In this document: one piece after another, positions 49,708 through 62,892 of the stretch
Layout: every line of letters starts with the position of its first letter
How positions within the stretch are numbered: the stretch's first letter is position 1
Assembly: GCF_022539665.2 (NCBI RefSeq)
Contig: NC_081337.1
Location: 8,346,679 to 8,410,678 of the forward strand
Direction: 5' to 3'
DNA from: Daphnia carinata
Lineage: Eukaryota; Arthropoda; Branchiopoda; Diplostraca; Daphniidae
DNA length: 64,000 nucleotides
Notes under the pieces: model-generated
Told to the model about the DNA's origin: nothing
Databases searched by the model: none
What the model saw: the letters and a program-made list of their open reading frames with translations, nothing else
Position numbers and translations under genes: made by a program

Positions 49708-52305
49708 TTTTCACCTTTGGCTGTGTGGCTGCGTGTGTCTGTGTGTGTATACTCTGTGTGTGTGGTGTGTGTGTGTCTGTTGTATACGATTCCTTCCCCT
49801 TTCAACTCGCCACTTCTTTTATGTTGCTTGCTCTGTGCTGCACAGCGCTTGAGAGTGCTCTCAAGCCAACGCCAAGCGGCGTTGCCAAGTTCCCAAACGA
49901 CTCCACCTTGGTTCTCCTTTCTCTTCTCTTTTATCCTTTCTTTCGTTCTCTTCGGTTTCCCCCTTCCCCTACTACTACACACACTCTCACTCACTAACAC
50001 ACACGCGCGTTTCACAGAAGAAGAAAACCACAATGGCACACAACACGAAGGCTCACAAATCTCTCCTCCCTTGCACTCAACACCAGAGCGGGAAACGGCG
50101 AGACGAAAAAAAAAAAACAAGTCACAACAAAAGCAGATTGTCACTTTTTCTAAATCTTTTCGTGGTCTTCCACTTTTTGTTGAGTGTTTTTAACAAGACC
50201 AACTGAATAATAAAGCGAACACCAACACACACAACGTTTTTATTGTTTGTTTTTTAAAAAATATTTTTGCCGTAATCGGTCGTCTGGTTCAATCAAACCA
50301 ACTCGGTCGGGATTTTCTCAAAAAACTGATGAAGATCATGAAGGGTGATGGCTGGTTATATATTCGAGGGCCCCAGACGAGGCTAGCAGCCCATAAGCTA
50401 CGCGCGGTTTTCCATCTATCACACACACGCGAAAGCAGCAGAAGAACGAACAAACGAAGAAGAGAGTTGGCGTTGCACGCACACTCAGACCACCCTCTTT
50501 TTTTGCCTTCCACCCTCTTGACACTCCTCCCAATCCCACACGCACACACAACAGAGTTTTTTTTTCGTGTTCTCGTACGCTTCTCTCTTTTCAAGTCTCA
50601 AAAAAAAAAAAAACTTTGCCACACGCACTCTTTTTACAAGAGCTTTTTTCTTTCTTGGTTCATCGTCCATTGATTACATCATTCGATAATGACAGACATT
50701 GATCGGAAAGGATGTTTTTAACGCACTGCAACGATGAAACACGGAAATCTATGAGCAAAAGAAAAAGAGAGAGAGAGGCGGAAAGGAAAAATAAATGTAC
50801 TTTACGTATACGACTTCAAAAAGCTATGCAATATACATCCAGTTGCCGACCCAGTAAATACACGACAATGTCATAATACCTTATCGAATTATCTAGATAC
50901 CTTTTGCAAGAGGGTCAGGCAACATAAGCTCCAAACAATATGAAAAAAAATATACCTAAATCGATTATCATCTGAACCTATCTATCCTGTATATTATATG
51001 TGGGCTTCCTTGTTCAGTATGTTGGTAAAACTGCGTCTCGGCAATAATAAATTACGTGTGCGGTTACATTTGTTGATTGGAAGAAATAGAAATAATACCT
51101 GAAAAGATAAGAAGATGGTTTTTTTTTTTTTCAATCCGAAAAATGACCTTTAGTTTTATTTGTTAATATTCAGACTTAGGGTATGTGCCAACATTCTACG
51201 CGTCATATCCTTTAAGTAACAGACACTTTATCATTTAGGAAAATTATGCTCTACACTGTAATATTAGTGTGTAAAGAAAATAACGAACGGACTCTGTACT
51301 CGTACCACCCGACTCCTTCACTCGGGGGAGGGGAGAGGGCAGAACCTTAAATTCATTTCTCTTGCCGGTCAAGTGAAAAATGAAACAATTACACAATACA
51401 TCCGAAACAGTTTGTTGTGTGCAAAAAATCATGTACATAGCAAATGTCGACTCGATTTCCTGGAAGTTCCATTTTAAATTGAATACCGGGGCCAAAGCTT
51501 GAATTACACCAAACTCGCTAGCAACCTTATTCCTATTGTATAGACTGCGTTTTTCTACAGAACATAGTACATTATTTGAGCACGTTGTGTGGGACTGAAA
51601 ATCAGCGTCTATTTTTTTTTTGGATTTTTTGGAAATTGACTCCCCGCAAGTCGGATACAATTGGAAACCCCATTACAAAAATATACCCGTATCATTGTTT
51701 TCCAGTAAAAAAACAAAAGTGCAACAGTTGAAAACTTTTTTTTCGTTTTTTGTTCTAAATGTCACAGCGCGGATGCGTCATCTTCATCACAAATGAAAGC
51801 GTTAACTTTTCGTGAAACGTTCGGATGATCAATGTTTGAACAAGTGTACCGCCATCGCGGTATTCACGGGGGCTGTTTGCATACAAAAATCGAGAAGACT
51901 TAAGAGTATACCAGCAGATGATCAAAATTCCCAAATTTCAAATCCACTAATTAGATACAACGATGCATCAATCAACCAACACAAATTCGATTGCAATGGG
52001 TTTGTGGATCCGGAAGTACCGGGACATTGAACTTGAAACAACGACGCCTTCTATCCTTTCTCTTTTCTTTGTAATCCATACTTAACGAGTTGCGGCTTTT
52101 AGGCAAACAGAAATTCACCTGTAGCTGTACATCACACATGACACCATGATACGGGTTCAAACGGAGAAAAAACAAATCCGTGCTGCTGCGCTTCTCCTAA
52201 ACCATAATTACGAAGCAGGTGTATACCTTCAACCAGGTGCTCCGACTAATACGCTTCATGCTCTAACACATAGTGGTTACACGGCAAGAAAGCGAGCACC
52301 ATCTC
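49708..52305. other. Spacer between the divergent Myb/SANT and protease genes
   Basis: The part near 49708-50100 is CA/CT-rich and likely holds the 5' UTR and promoter of the Myb/SANT gene. No exon with family signature is seen in the rest. A 138-residue open frame on the minus strand (51244-51660) has no recognisable motif and is not called. Confidence 0.45.
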
Positions 52306-52313
52306 TATAAAAA
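52306..52313 (+). promoter_or_regulatory. TATA box of the protease gene
   Basis: TATAAAAA lies 65 bases before the start codon at 52371. A TCATT initiator-like pentamer sits about 30 bases downstream, near 52337, a normal TATA-to-start spacing. It implies a 5' leader of only about 35 bases. Confidence 0.6.
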
Positions 52314-52370
52314 TACTAGAGGACCGGATGCTTCCATCATTCCATCGCTCATTTCACGTTGTGTACCACC

Positions 52371-55300
52371 ATGTTTACACTTGTTCCCATTTTGCTTTTC
52401 ATTTTCATGTTATCAGGTGGTCAAGCATCGTTCCTCAATGGTAGGTAGATTGTTTTAAATTCAGTGGATGGATTACCTGTAAAACGTTTGTGTCATCACG
52501 AATGCCATCAGCAACTAAGGTGGCGTGCGGAAAGAGCAAGCTGTTGACTCCTCTGGCGGGCGGCAAAATCGTTGGCGGAGTAGCGGCGGATTGGGGTCAA
52601 CTTCCGTTCGTCGTATCTCTGGAATCTCCTCGAGGACAACAGCTCTGTGGTGCGGCCATCCTCAACGACCGATGGCTGGCTACGGCCGCTCACTGTATTG
52701 GCAGGTACAACAACCCAATAATTATTTGGATGAGTTTTAAAGGTCTAGTGGGAGGCGAAGTTCATTATACTGCAAAAGGCCTGATTTGGTTATATATTGG
52801 GTTTCCTCCTTCTGAAAAAAAATATATAAATAATGTTACGATTAGAGATAGATATGTCTAGCAACCTCTTTTGGATATTTAGGCATTTAAAAAATAAAAA
52901 GGATGATGAAAAATGCAATTACTTTTTTTTTTGCGTTCGATGATGTACATTGCCTATAACTAATTTAGTAGAATTTTTTAGAAATGCACGTTGGGGAGAG
53001 CAGTATTTTTGTAGTGCACGCCCGCTTTTTCACGAACAATGGAACTTTGATTGTAATATTGACAATAAGTCGGTCGCCATTCCAAGCATTATTTTATTAA
53101 CCGAAGGACTCGATAAAAAAGGGGGAAAAGCTTTCCTTTTTGTTTAGTTTTTAAATGATTTAAGAAAAAATGATGAACGTTTCTTCCCATTCCTCAATTT
53201 CCCAAGTTCAAAAGCTAATGAGCTTTTTAATTCAGGATAGCAGCAAAAAAAAAAAAAAATGCAATTTTTTTCATGTTTTTGGGGAGGCGCAAGACGCAAA
53301 GACAATCGACTTGAGCGTTGACGTCAATAGGGACCGCCGCTTATTCGCCCGTCTCTTCTTCTTCTACGCAAGTTGTCGAATGAATTCAATTCCTCCCCTT
53401 TCTCTCTCTTGCCGGCGTCTCTTCCGTCCCTCTCTCTTTTACTCTTTTCTTCCACCCTTTTCATTCGCTCTTTTTTTTTTTTTTTTTTTGGTTGCCTTAG
53501 TACACTGAGAAGAGACAGACGAGGATAAAAACGAGGACGCACAGAGAGAATGTTTAAACAAAAGAGGCGGCGGCGATGCGGTGCGGTCGGGAGAGCCGGA
53601 GCAAACATCAACTCCCGCTGTCAACCCATGCACCAGTGTTCCACTGAGATCTTTTTTTTTTCTCTTGCGTTTTGAGGCTTCTTTTATCCGATCTATGTTT
53701 TATAAAAAAAAAAAAAAAAAAGCTTCGCATTTTCCTTTTCTTCAAAGACAAGTTTTTAGGGTTGTACAGCGCAATGAAGGACTTTTCATTGATTACAGCA
53801 GGACCCCCCTCTGTCTTTTCGTCGCCAAACGATTCGCCAAAGTCTGGCTTCACTTTGTCTTTGTCGTTTCCAGGTGAACGCATCAACACTTTTTTATTTG
53901 TTGGTAGTGGTTGTGTGTTGTTGTTTTTACACTTGAACGGGGCATTGATTTCCATTGTGCCGTATAGGGAAGTCCGTCAGTTATTTTTTTTTTTCTTTCG
54001 ACATTGCGTTAATATTCACGAACGAGGGATATATGCACAAGATAACACCATCCATCTAGCCGATTTAAAAGCGGAAGATTTTCTTGTTTTTTTGTTTGGT
54101 GGTGTACAAGCGTCAAATCGCAGAAGCGAGTCGAGTGGCTGAACACAAGAGCGTAGAGAGAATGAAGGGAGAGAGAGAGAGAGTGGGGAGAGCAATCAAA
54201 CTCATTTATCGATTTTTCGCTTCTCTTCCTTCTTTCTGTGCTACCATCAACACCAACACACACGGAGAAAGGGAAGGGAAAACGACGTCGCGGCTGCGGT
54301 GGTAAAAAAAAAAGGGATTTACGGTGTCGGTTTTTTTTTTCTTTTTTAAAACTCCCGCGCGACCCTTTTCTCTTCGCCTCTTTTTTTCTTCTTTTGGATT
54401 TGCATTCTCGTCGTCATCAAAAGTCTCTTTCTCTCCGCGAAGAATAAACGCGATGGGATTTACGTTTTTGTTTTTCAACTTTTTTTTTGTTTGGATATTT
54501 TCTTCCTTTTTCGTTTTTTATTATTCACGTTCTTCGATCAAGGATGTTGGGCGAGCGACGAACTATTACAAACGGAAGCTTCTTCCGCTGTGGTTGCGAA
54601 TCTATTGATATGTGCGCATCACCCAGTCAAAATGGAGCGCTACACAGCGGTTGATATGATAATGAACTTTCCCTTCTTCTTTTTTTCATTTTGTTTATCG
54701 ATTCAACCGAGCAGCGTGCGGATAGCAGCGATTGCTGAGAGAGATGTGCTCAGATAACATGTGTAGCTGTAATGTAGCGGACGGGAATCCTACCCAAATA
54801 AAGAGAAAGAGATGAAGCACGATGTTTATAAATTTATATAAAAAAAGTTTAGAATTATTGATTAGCTAAAGCTACCGGAAAAAGTGCGTCTAAGCCAAAG
54901 GCTCTCGTGTCGCTCCCGTGATTGTGGCTCTTTCGTTCCGAGGCTTAAAGCGAGAAGAAGGCATCTCATTTTCCAAGAGCCCAGGCATCTCCACACACAC
55001 ACTGTTGCGAACCGTTTTCTTTTCTAGATGCATCATTGTAGAGATTTTTTTTTTGTTATTTTTCTGGTTGAGTGAAACCTATGTCGTTTCACTATTCGGT
55101 AATATAATTGGCTGCTATTCTTTTCGATTCTCTGTCCTCTTGCCCCAGTGGAGAAGTGAGGACACATCTTAGACATCCATCGTCTATTAGCAAACGACGC
55201 ATCATTGAATCTTTAATATATAAAGAAATCAATGCGTCCAATTAAAAAAAAAATCTGCCAATCAATAGTAAAAAATAAAAATCGATTAATCAACTCTTTA

Positions 55301-56931
55301 AAAAATAAAAAAAATAAATAAAAGTATTTCCTTTGTTTTTAACTACGTACCATGTGTGACAGTAACAAAGCCCACCAAATTGTGGCTATTGCGGGTTCAT
55401 TGGATCCTTCGTTGGCGTCGGAAGCGTCGAAGCGTCAAGTGTCGGAGGGCGCCGAGGTCCTATTAGCTCCGGGCTACGTCGACGGCACGCGACTCGATCT
55501 GGCTTTGATCCGGCTCAAGCGGCCGTTCAAGTGGCGTAAAGGCTTCGTAGAGCCCGTCTGTTTGCCCGATCTTTCATCGTCGGTTGCTTCCTCACACCGT
55601 ATCGTAGCCAACGGCCGCTCCAGCAAAACTCTTCATTCAAACCAAACAGGTAAAGCTGTACCATGGCATTGTAATGCACCTGGTACTTTCTACGGCGTAT
55701 GTTTCAATGAAACAGGTTTCCACAACAAGTTGGCTGTTGTTGAGGAAGACGATTCACGGATCAACGAGGTCCGAATGGCCACAGTGGCCGGTTGGGGCTG
55801 GAACGACGAGGACGGTGTGAATATGAGCACGAAATTACATCGAGTCCAGGTGCCTTTGATGAGCCGATCGGAATGCGAGAAACGTTTTCTTACGGCCGGC
55901 TATTCCATCCCCATCGACAAGACGAAAGTATGCGCTGGATGGCCGGAAGGCGGTAAAGACGCTTGTCAGGTACGTCCTTTCCCTTTTTCTTTTTTGCACT
56001 CGTTTAATTTCACGGTTTCCCTTTCGCTGACAATTATTGATTCAATTTCCTTCTTTATGAATCCTGACGACAGAGAAACTTTTCTTGATTAAATAATTCG
56101 CTTCAACGTTGTGATTGTTGGCCCGTCTACACGTTGACCCTTTTGTTCTTTGAAAAAAGAAAACTTTGGCTCGTGATTTTTCTTGTCGTCCAAAAATCCG
56201 TGATCTCTTTAAGCCGTCTAGTAAAAAAAAAAAAAAAAAAAATTTTAGTTGGAGGTCTGAAAAAAAAAGTAAGTACGATGTGGGGGATGTTTTTATAACT
56301 CATTTCGGCCGTACGACGAGGTCTGAGAATTGCCATCAGGTGCGAAAAGGAATAGCTCACGAGATTTTCTTTTTATGGAGAGCGCCATGTGCAACTGTGT
56401 TATTGGGGTCGCATTCTTCGTGAAATAAGGTTCTAACTATGCAATCCTTCCTAGGCAACAAGAATTATATGTCATCTTGATTGCCTTCTCATCATTAAAT
56501 CGTCCAAAAATGTCTACTGCTGGAAAATAGCGCTGAATAATAAATAAGTAAATGGGATTGCAAGTCTACATTAATACCGTGTGTGTGTGTTGACGATTTA
56601 AAAACCATTGATATGTGGACTCATTTTCTTTTCTTCCTGATGCGGGGAAAAATAAATACAGGGCGACAGCGGTGGTCCCCTGGTGGTGGAACAGGATGGT
56701 GTCATGGTCCTAACAGGTGTCGTTTCAGGCGGAATAGGTAAGCATTTTTCTACGTAAAATTTTATTACCTTTTTTTAGGGAGAGCATGGCGTCCGAATTA
56801 CGATTTAGATGAAAAACTAAAGATGATTTTTCATTTAACAAGGTTGCGCTCGGCCCGGCTTGCCTGGATTGTACACTAATGTGGCACACTTCCTTCCTTG
56901 GATGCTGGACATTATCAAAAAGAGGAAGTGA
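52371..56931 (+). CDS. Secreted trypsin-like serine protease (S1 family)
   Basis: Five exons: 52371-52440, 52512-52704, 55363-55969, 56662-56737 and 56843-56931, totalling 1035 bases (344 residues). A signal peptide (MFTLVPILLFIFMLSGGQA) is followed by a short propeptide with one Cys and the activation site K|IVGG at residues 42-46. The catalytic triad is His84 (TAAHC), Asp133 (DLALI) and Ser293 (GDSGGP). Asp287 in KDACQ, six residues before the Ser, predicts trypsin-like cleavage after Lys/Arg. The end is GLYTNVAHFLPWMLDIIKKRK. An unusual inserted loop with two Cys is encoded at 55650-55715. Intron 2 is 2.7 kb, much longer than the other introns. Substrate is unknown; a digestive or haemolymph role is possible. 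Confidence 0.9.
52705..55362 (+). other. Long intron 2 of the protease gene
   Basis: This lies between the exon with the catalytic His and the one with the Asp. It holds many T and A runs and GA-rich stretches, with no supported exon or mobile-element ORF. The splice sites are GC AG|GTACAA and GTGTGACAG|T; joining them keeps the frame. Confidence 0.6.
55650..55715 (+). other. In-frame intron-like insert in protease exon 3
   Basis: These 66 bases start GTAAAG and end AAACAG. They are flanked on both sides by the same ACAG|GT junction, and their removal keeps the frame. They encode 22 residues with two Cys (CNAPGTFYGVC). The segment could be an optional intron (exitron) or an extra disulfide loop. 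Confidence 0.5.
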
Positions 56932-56962
56932 AACACTTCCTCTTTGCCTTTTACGAGAGCAC

Positions 56963-56968
56963 AATAAA
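56963..56968 (+). terminator. Polyadenylation signal of the protease gene
   Basis: AATAAA lies 32 bases after the TGA stop and is followed by overlapping AAATAAA units, giving a very short 3' UTR. Confidence 0.65.
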
Positions 56969-59301
56969 TAAAATAAAATAGTATAGACATTAAAAAAAAA
57001 AAAACGGGGCCGGTTTCAGGACGTGGTGGGAATTTTGTCAGGTTTTCTTTTTCCTCAATACATTCACATGTTAATCGTTTTTTCTCTTTTACTATTATTA
57101 TTATTCTTTTCCCTTTCTTTTCCGGCTATGCTGTCCAGTCTGCAGCTTTTGTGAGATGAGTATTTTTTTTTTTTACCCCGTCGAGATAACAATCGGAATC
57201 GATAAGTCAAACGGGTCCGAATTCAAGTTCGCGAGGAAAAAGAAAAATCACCTGAGTCGGTGACGTATTGATCGATCGTTGTCGTTGGTATCATATAAAA
57301 AGAGTAAAAAATGTGCGAGAGGCCCAAATGGATATCTGCTACGGGTGACGAAACTGACTGACCAAAGTTCTATTCTTTTTTCCAATGGATATCCGGTCGA
57401 TAGGATGTACCATTGGCGACGGTGCTCTGTAAAGAAAAAAAAAGATATATAGATACCGTGTGAACATCGGGTCACGATACACTTTACGGTGACGTCAGTT
57501 TCGGTCCTCTGCTTTTAATGCTCCTTAAAAGAAAAAGAAACAAATGTATAAAAAAAAAAGAAAAGAAAGGAAAAAAAAAAAGTGGGGGGCAAGCAGTTGT
57601 GCGTGTGAACTTTGGAGGGCAGTCCCGCTGGGGCCAGCTCACGACTCACGCAATGTTTACTCAATCGATAAACGACAGACACAGTAGAAAGAGGAAGCCG
57701 TGGTCGTTGTCGACAAGAAAAGTGAGTGGAGAGGAATCACGTAGCCTTTAACTAATTGGACACAGCCCCTAAAGGTGAGGCCCGCGACGTCTCCTCAGGA
57801 AAGAATGTGCAACCGCAGACGGTCATAACAGACACCCCAACGTCAGCCAATTGGACCCAACCCACACACGAAAAACAACAAAATAAAGGGGGAACCAACA
57901 AGTTCTTGTGAAACTTGTTTTGCTACCCAACACTGATTAGCTACTGTCAGCGACGCACGTAATGAATAAATGAACTGGAAAATCGGAAAGATCAAGTCTC
58001 ATCGCAAAAAGGGCAAAAATCAAACCGAGTTAAATTATTCAAGTATCCGAAGAAGTTTCGGAGCACAGAAAAAAAAAATAAAGCGTATTTATGGGTTCCA
58101 CGCTCAAGTTGAAATTGCCCTTTTTTTTCATTCGTCGGGATGGCGCATTTTCTTCTTTTAATGTTCGTCGGCAATAACGACCCCGCTTTAAAATCCGGAA
58201 GGCAGGGACGCAGCAATTCCGGTTTTTTAATCAAGAGCAAAATTCATCGCGATGGCGTTTGGACCCGACAAACACACAATCAGCTGATTATGAGCGAGAT
58301 CACAAGAAATTCGTGATTTTCTCACCAGAATACATGACCTTTTCTTCTCGATTGAAAAACGCTGGCAGCTCGAGCACCCCGTTTTCCAATTAAGAGAAAC
58401 GTTTGATCGCTTCTAATCAATCTGTACATTGTACATACAAAGAAGAGAACAAGGCATAGAATAAAATGACGAGACAAGACACAAAAATGCAAACAATAGA
58501 GGTAGGTCGACGAGAAATGTATAGAAGAAACAAAGCGTAAAACGAAATCTCAAATGGATTCCACGCGTCAATGTTTCAATCGTTTGCTCATCCGGCCGGA
58601 ATACAAAAGCTCACGAGAAAAGTCGCGATGAAAACCAAGAAAATTTCAGACGAGAGAAAGAACGTTTCGAAAAGGAAACAAAGCAAAAGCTTATCGTAAA
58701 AAGAAGGTGGGGTGACTCGTTTCAAACTGCGTTCAAGACCCCAAAACGACGTCGATGTGAAGAATCCGGGGACTTTTGCGGGCGTGCGGATGAGAGTCAT
58801 CGCGTACTACCCCAACTTAAAATTAGCTCCCCTCCCCACCCTCAACTGCCCCTGGTAGTAGCCCAGTTCTGTCACGATCTCACTCGTGCGTGGATCGATG
58901 AACCACGAACAAACGAAGAGAAAAGAAGAAAGAACGTGGGGGGAAGTCATTCGATTAGTTGACAAGAGAAATTCAAAAGAAAAGGAGAAAGGAGGAGAAG
59001 ATCATTAAGAGAACACAACAATTAAAATAAAAAGAAGAGTTTCACCCCTTTGGTCGGTATTGATCGCTCTACTTCGGACTTGCTCGTAATTATCATAATA
59101 AGGCAGCCAATCATCGCCTTTCTTTTTTTTTTTTGCTTAACTGATCAGCAACTAATTTCTTCTTCCCCCAACAATGGCTTCCTATATTATTAGTCTTCAA
59201 AAAAATTGGCTCGATTGCAAAACAGAAAAAAATTTAATAATTTGTTGGAAATTGACAAAAAAAAATTATTTTGTATATTGTCATCTTCTTTGCCGCACCG
59301 C
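56969..59301. other. Spacer between the converging protease and URB2 genes
   Basis: No exon with family signature was seen. The stretch contains A and T runs and moderately complex sequence. Both genes end into it. Confidence 0.5.
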
Positions 59302-62300
59302 TTAAACTTTGCCTTTGAATTTGTAAAACTTTTCAAAGTGCTCGTACTCGAGCCGGAAAAGTTCGTGGATGCCAGGCGGCAGGACGGCCATGAGGTATCG
59401 GGTGGCGTGTTGGTCCAACAAGTCCATCAGGTGGTACAAGGATGTCGTGAGTTCTTGCTTGACGGACGGGTACAACGGCTGCTTCTTCAACTCGTTGAGT
59501 AGGTCAACAATGATGTAGGCTGCAGCACGACGATACCGCAATTGTTGCGTGTTGATCACGGACGCAAGACGGGCCAAGCGATTGGCTGAATCCGTTAAAC
59601 AGGCCACTTCCGAATCGCCTGCTGAACGCCGCGAGTCAGAGCGTGAGCACGTGCACGCCATCAATCGCCGATAAACTTGGAGCAAAACAGGAACACGATC
59701 CGCTGCCACTTCTTGATGCTTCGTCAATAGATAATGAAGCGTTTTGTAGATGGCCGTGAAAATCGAATCGAAATGCTCAGCAGACATGTCTACGTTTAGC
59801 GGTAGGGCGAGACAGGCATGAAGAGATGATGTAATGTCGTGCGGATAAGCTTCAGAATCGTTCTTGTTCAACAGAGCCAGGTAAATACCCATGGGCGGTA
59901 GGGCTAAACGGACGACACGGTCGATGGATGTACTTGAATAATTGCGACAGACGGATAAAATTAGATGTTGGATGACTGGCAAGGCCGTTTGGATGACTTG
60001 CAGTCGAACACCGAAACGATCTTCTTTCGGAGGTATATCCGCCGTCACAAGATGGCGGAAGAAACAACTGATGCGACGGACGTCTACCTCGCAGCATACT
60101 TCATCCTGATTGCCTTCCTCCTGTAAAGCTTTTACTGAAGCCGATTGAAGGTCGTCAATCATAGCATTTGTAATCACGTAAAATTCTTTTAGGTTTGACT
60201 TGGCAATCAATTGGCAAAGAAGACGATCGTCCCATCGAGAAGAGTTGAGACTTGCACGATAAGCGTTCCAGGTATTCATTTTGATATCACGGCCGTGATG
60301 TTTGGGCGGAAGTGTTAAAACAAGGCTGAGGAATCCAGCGCAAGACAAACCCGCTGCTTCATCAGTTGAAAGTAAACCTTTGCGAGCAGCTTCTACCAGT
60401 TTGGGTAGACTTTGTAGCAATTCCTTGATTTCTTGTGGTTTTTCTGTTTTCTCTTGTTTTTCACCGTCTGGAATTTTGGCGGTTTCGGTTAGGTGCTCCT
60501 TATACATTTCCAGAAGGCAATGGGCTCCTTCCATCACATCAATCAAATGGTTTTCAACTTCATTTTCAAATGTCTTTAAGAAACGATTTCGGATGATGTT
60601 GAAAATCTCTTCGTCTATCTTCTTGTGTTTGATCAGCCTCTTCATAGATAGAATTGTGACGGGAAGGGCTGTCGCTGATAGATCAGCTGTTTGAATCCAA
60701 GCAAAACTATTTTTCGACGACTTGGGTGATCGAAGCATTTCGTCAAACAATGTAGAGAAGATAAGGGCGCAATCGGGTAGATTTTTCGTGTTGGAAACGG
60801 CCCAGTTCATAAATTCTGTACAAGGAAAATACTCGAAGATGGGAGAATTCTTTTCCGTGTCCAATAGCCGTACGATCATCATCCAAAGCCGACTCTTGAT
60901 TTGTTCCTGGGTACAACTAACAAGTAGACTGAGTAGACCCATCAGAATGCCGGAATGAACGGGGCCGAGAACGTATTCCAGTGGTAACAGCTCCAACAAG
61001 TCCAACGGGCGTAGCAATTCAGTTACATCGTGTTCGGTGGTGGTCGATTCTACTTGACGCATAGATTCTTGAATGTGCTCAGCTGACTGTCGCAGCCAGC
61101 CAGAGACTTTTTGATTGCCTCGATCGACACTGCCCACCCAAATGTCAACACGCACAGCAAACAGTTGAAGCACAGACAATGTGCCAGAGGAAAGGGCTAA
61201 AGTATCTTCTTCTGCTTTCCTTTTCCTGCAGTGATCGTGAATAGATCCAAATACAGCACAGACCAAACTCATTTGTAATGTGCGTTTTTCAGTAATATCT
61301 GGATCCGATAGGGCTTTCATCCAGAGTTCGGGTGATTCACTAATCTTTTTGCCGAGGATTCCTATTTGCTCTTTAGCCATGAAGGGTAAAATGTACTTCA
61401 AATTGTTGAGCCATAGTGACTGGCAATCGTCAAAGTGCTCGATTAGGTAACCGATGAGTTTCTTCAATATTTTTTCCTTGTTATTTCGATCACGACCACT
61501 AAAAAGAATTAAGTAACGGATTTTCTGTAACACAAGAGGAGCCCAAAAATCGATATGGGATTTTAGCGTTAATTCGGCCAATTGTAACCATTGCTCTTTT
61601 GAAGCGTAAGTATGGAAAAAGCTAAAATCCCACACGTCGTTTTGGACATCCGATACCACGCATTCCGGTTTTGTGGACTGTCTTTCTGCGTACAACGGGC
61701 TATACAACAGTAGTAGCTGATGGAGCTCCCCATAAGCAAATGCTAGTGTCAACAAAGGTGTCACGAATCCCTGTGTTCAAAAGCATTAAGTGGGAGGCCA
61801 AAATTGTATCATAATGCAATCATACGTACCTTAGGATTTTTTACAGCCATTTCTGTAAGCGATTTTTGCCTTTCGCTTACTGTGCCAAATATTTTGATTG
61901 CGTCATCCATTGTCTCGTCGCGGATGGAATAGTCGGCTAATTTTATGTTGAGCAAAAGGACACCTAGAACTTGCGCTGCTACTCGAGGTTGAGGATAATC
62001 TCCTACACAAAGAGAAAAATGTTCAGATTATCAGATAACCATATTAGAAGCAACACAGTACCTTCAGAATCCATGTTTTGTGTCCAATCTTCTCCTAGCA
62101 CTGTGCATAGTAAATTCAACAAAGTCAAATTCTGTGTGATGGGTAGCTTCACTGTACATTCACCCATACATTCTAGCACACGTGGATGAAGTGAAAAACC
62201 ATGTAAAGAGTGTTTGCTAGTTTTAACAGCAGTTATCAACAATGTAACAAATTTCTGAAAATTTCTTTGACGATGAAACTTCAATGCCAAATAACAGAGA

Positions 62301-62892
62301 ATATCTGCACATGTCTCAGTGGGGACTTTTTCCTGTATCAAACTTCTTGTGATCAGTAGTAGAACAAATGAGTCATCGTTCCCAAAGATCACATCATCCA
62401 AAATTTCAAGAAATACAGTCTTTTTGCCTTCTTCTGAGCTAGGCAGGTTTAAAACATTCATTAAGAAATTGCTTAAAAAGCAATCAACTGTTGTGTCCGT
62501 GACATATTCTTTCTGAGTGAAGAGCACATGAAGTTTGTTGGCAGCTGCAACATGGGTGATGGGTGAATCAAGTACAGTTTTGATAACTTTTGACACAGCA
62601 TAGATTGGTCCATGCATCAACAGTTGTTGTATACTGTCCTCCGGTTCTGCAAAAAGAACAATGAGTAAAAACGGACTGTTAGGAAACTGGCTGATAAAAT
62701 GTTGAAGGAAAAATCTGGTAACTAGAAACATTGGGATCCCATCACACAAAATAACAACATCCCTATCGAACTAAACCATCAAGCCGTAATATAAGAACAC
62801 GTTTCACAGTGCGGTAAAAATACGTAAGCTTTTTAATTTTAGACATTTCTGGAAAACAAATTTAAAATTTGTAACTCACGTGGCTGTTCCAT
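59302..62892 (-). CDS. URB2: Ribosome-biogenesis protein URB2/Npa2 homologue
   Basis: Four exons on the minus strand: 62880-62892, 62062-62646, 61830-62002 and 59302-61770, totalling 3240 bases (1079 residues) with consistent phases. The first exon is only 13 bases (ATG GAA CAG CCA C|GTGAGT) and joins to give MEQPQPEDSIQQLL. The long last exon is all-helical, HEAT-like. It carries the Urb2/Npa2 C-terminal domain in roughly the last 200 residues (LHYLLTKHQEVAADRVPVLL; RRAAAYIIVDLLNELKKQ; PGIHELFRLEYEHFEKFYK). In yeast and humans URB2 works in the nucleolus on early 60S (27S pre-rRNA) maturation. The protein is shorter than human URB2 (about 1500 residues); the missing part is N-terminal. It diverges from the SLC13 gene. 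Confidence 0.87.

Noticed and set aside
51244-51660. A 138-residue open frame on the minus strand
   Set aside because: No recognisable motif, no start context and no partner exons nearby.
53608-53955. A 115-residue minus-strand frame in the protease intron
   Set aside because: It is dominated by Lys and Phe runs from A/T homopolymers, with no motif.
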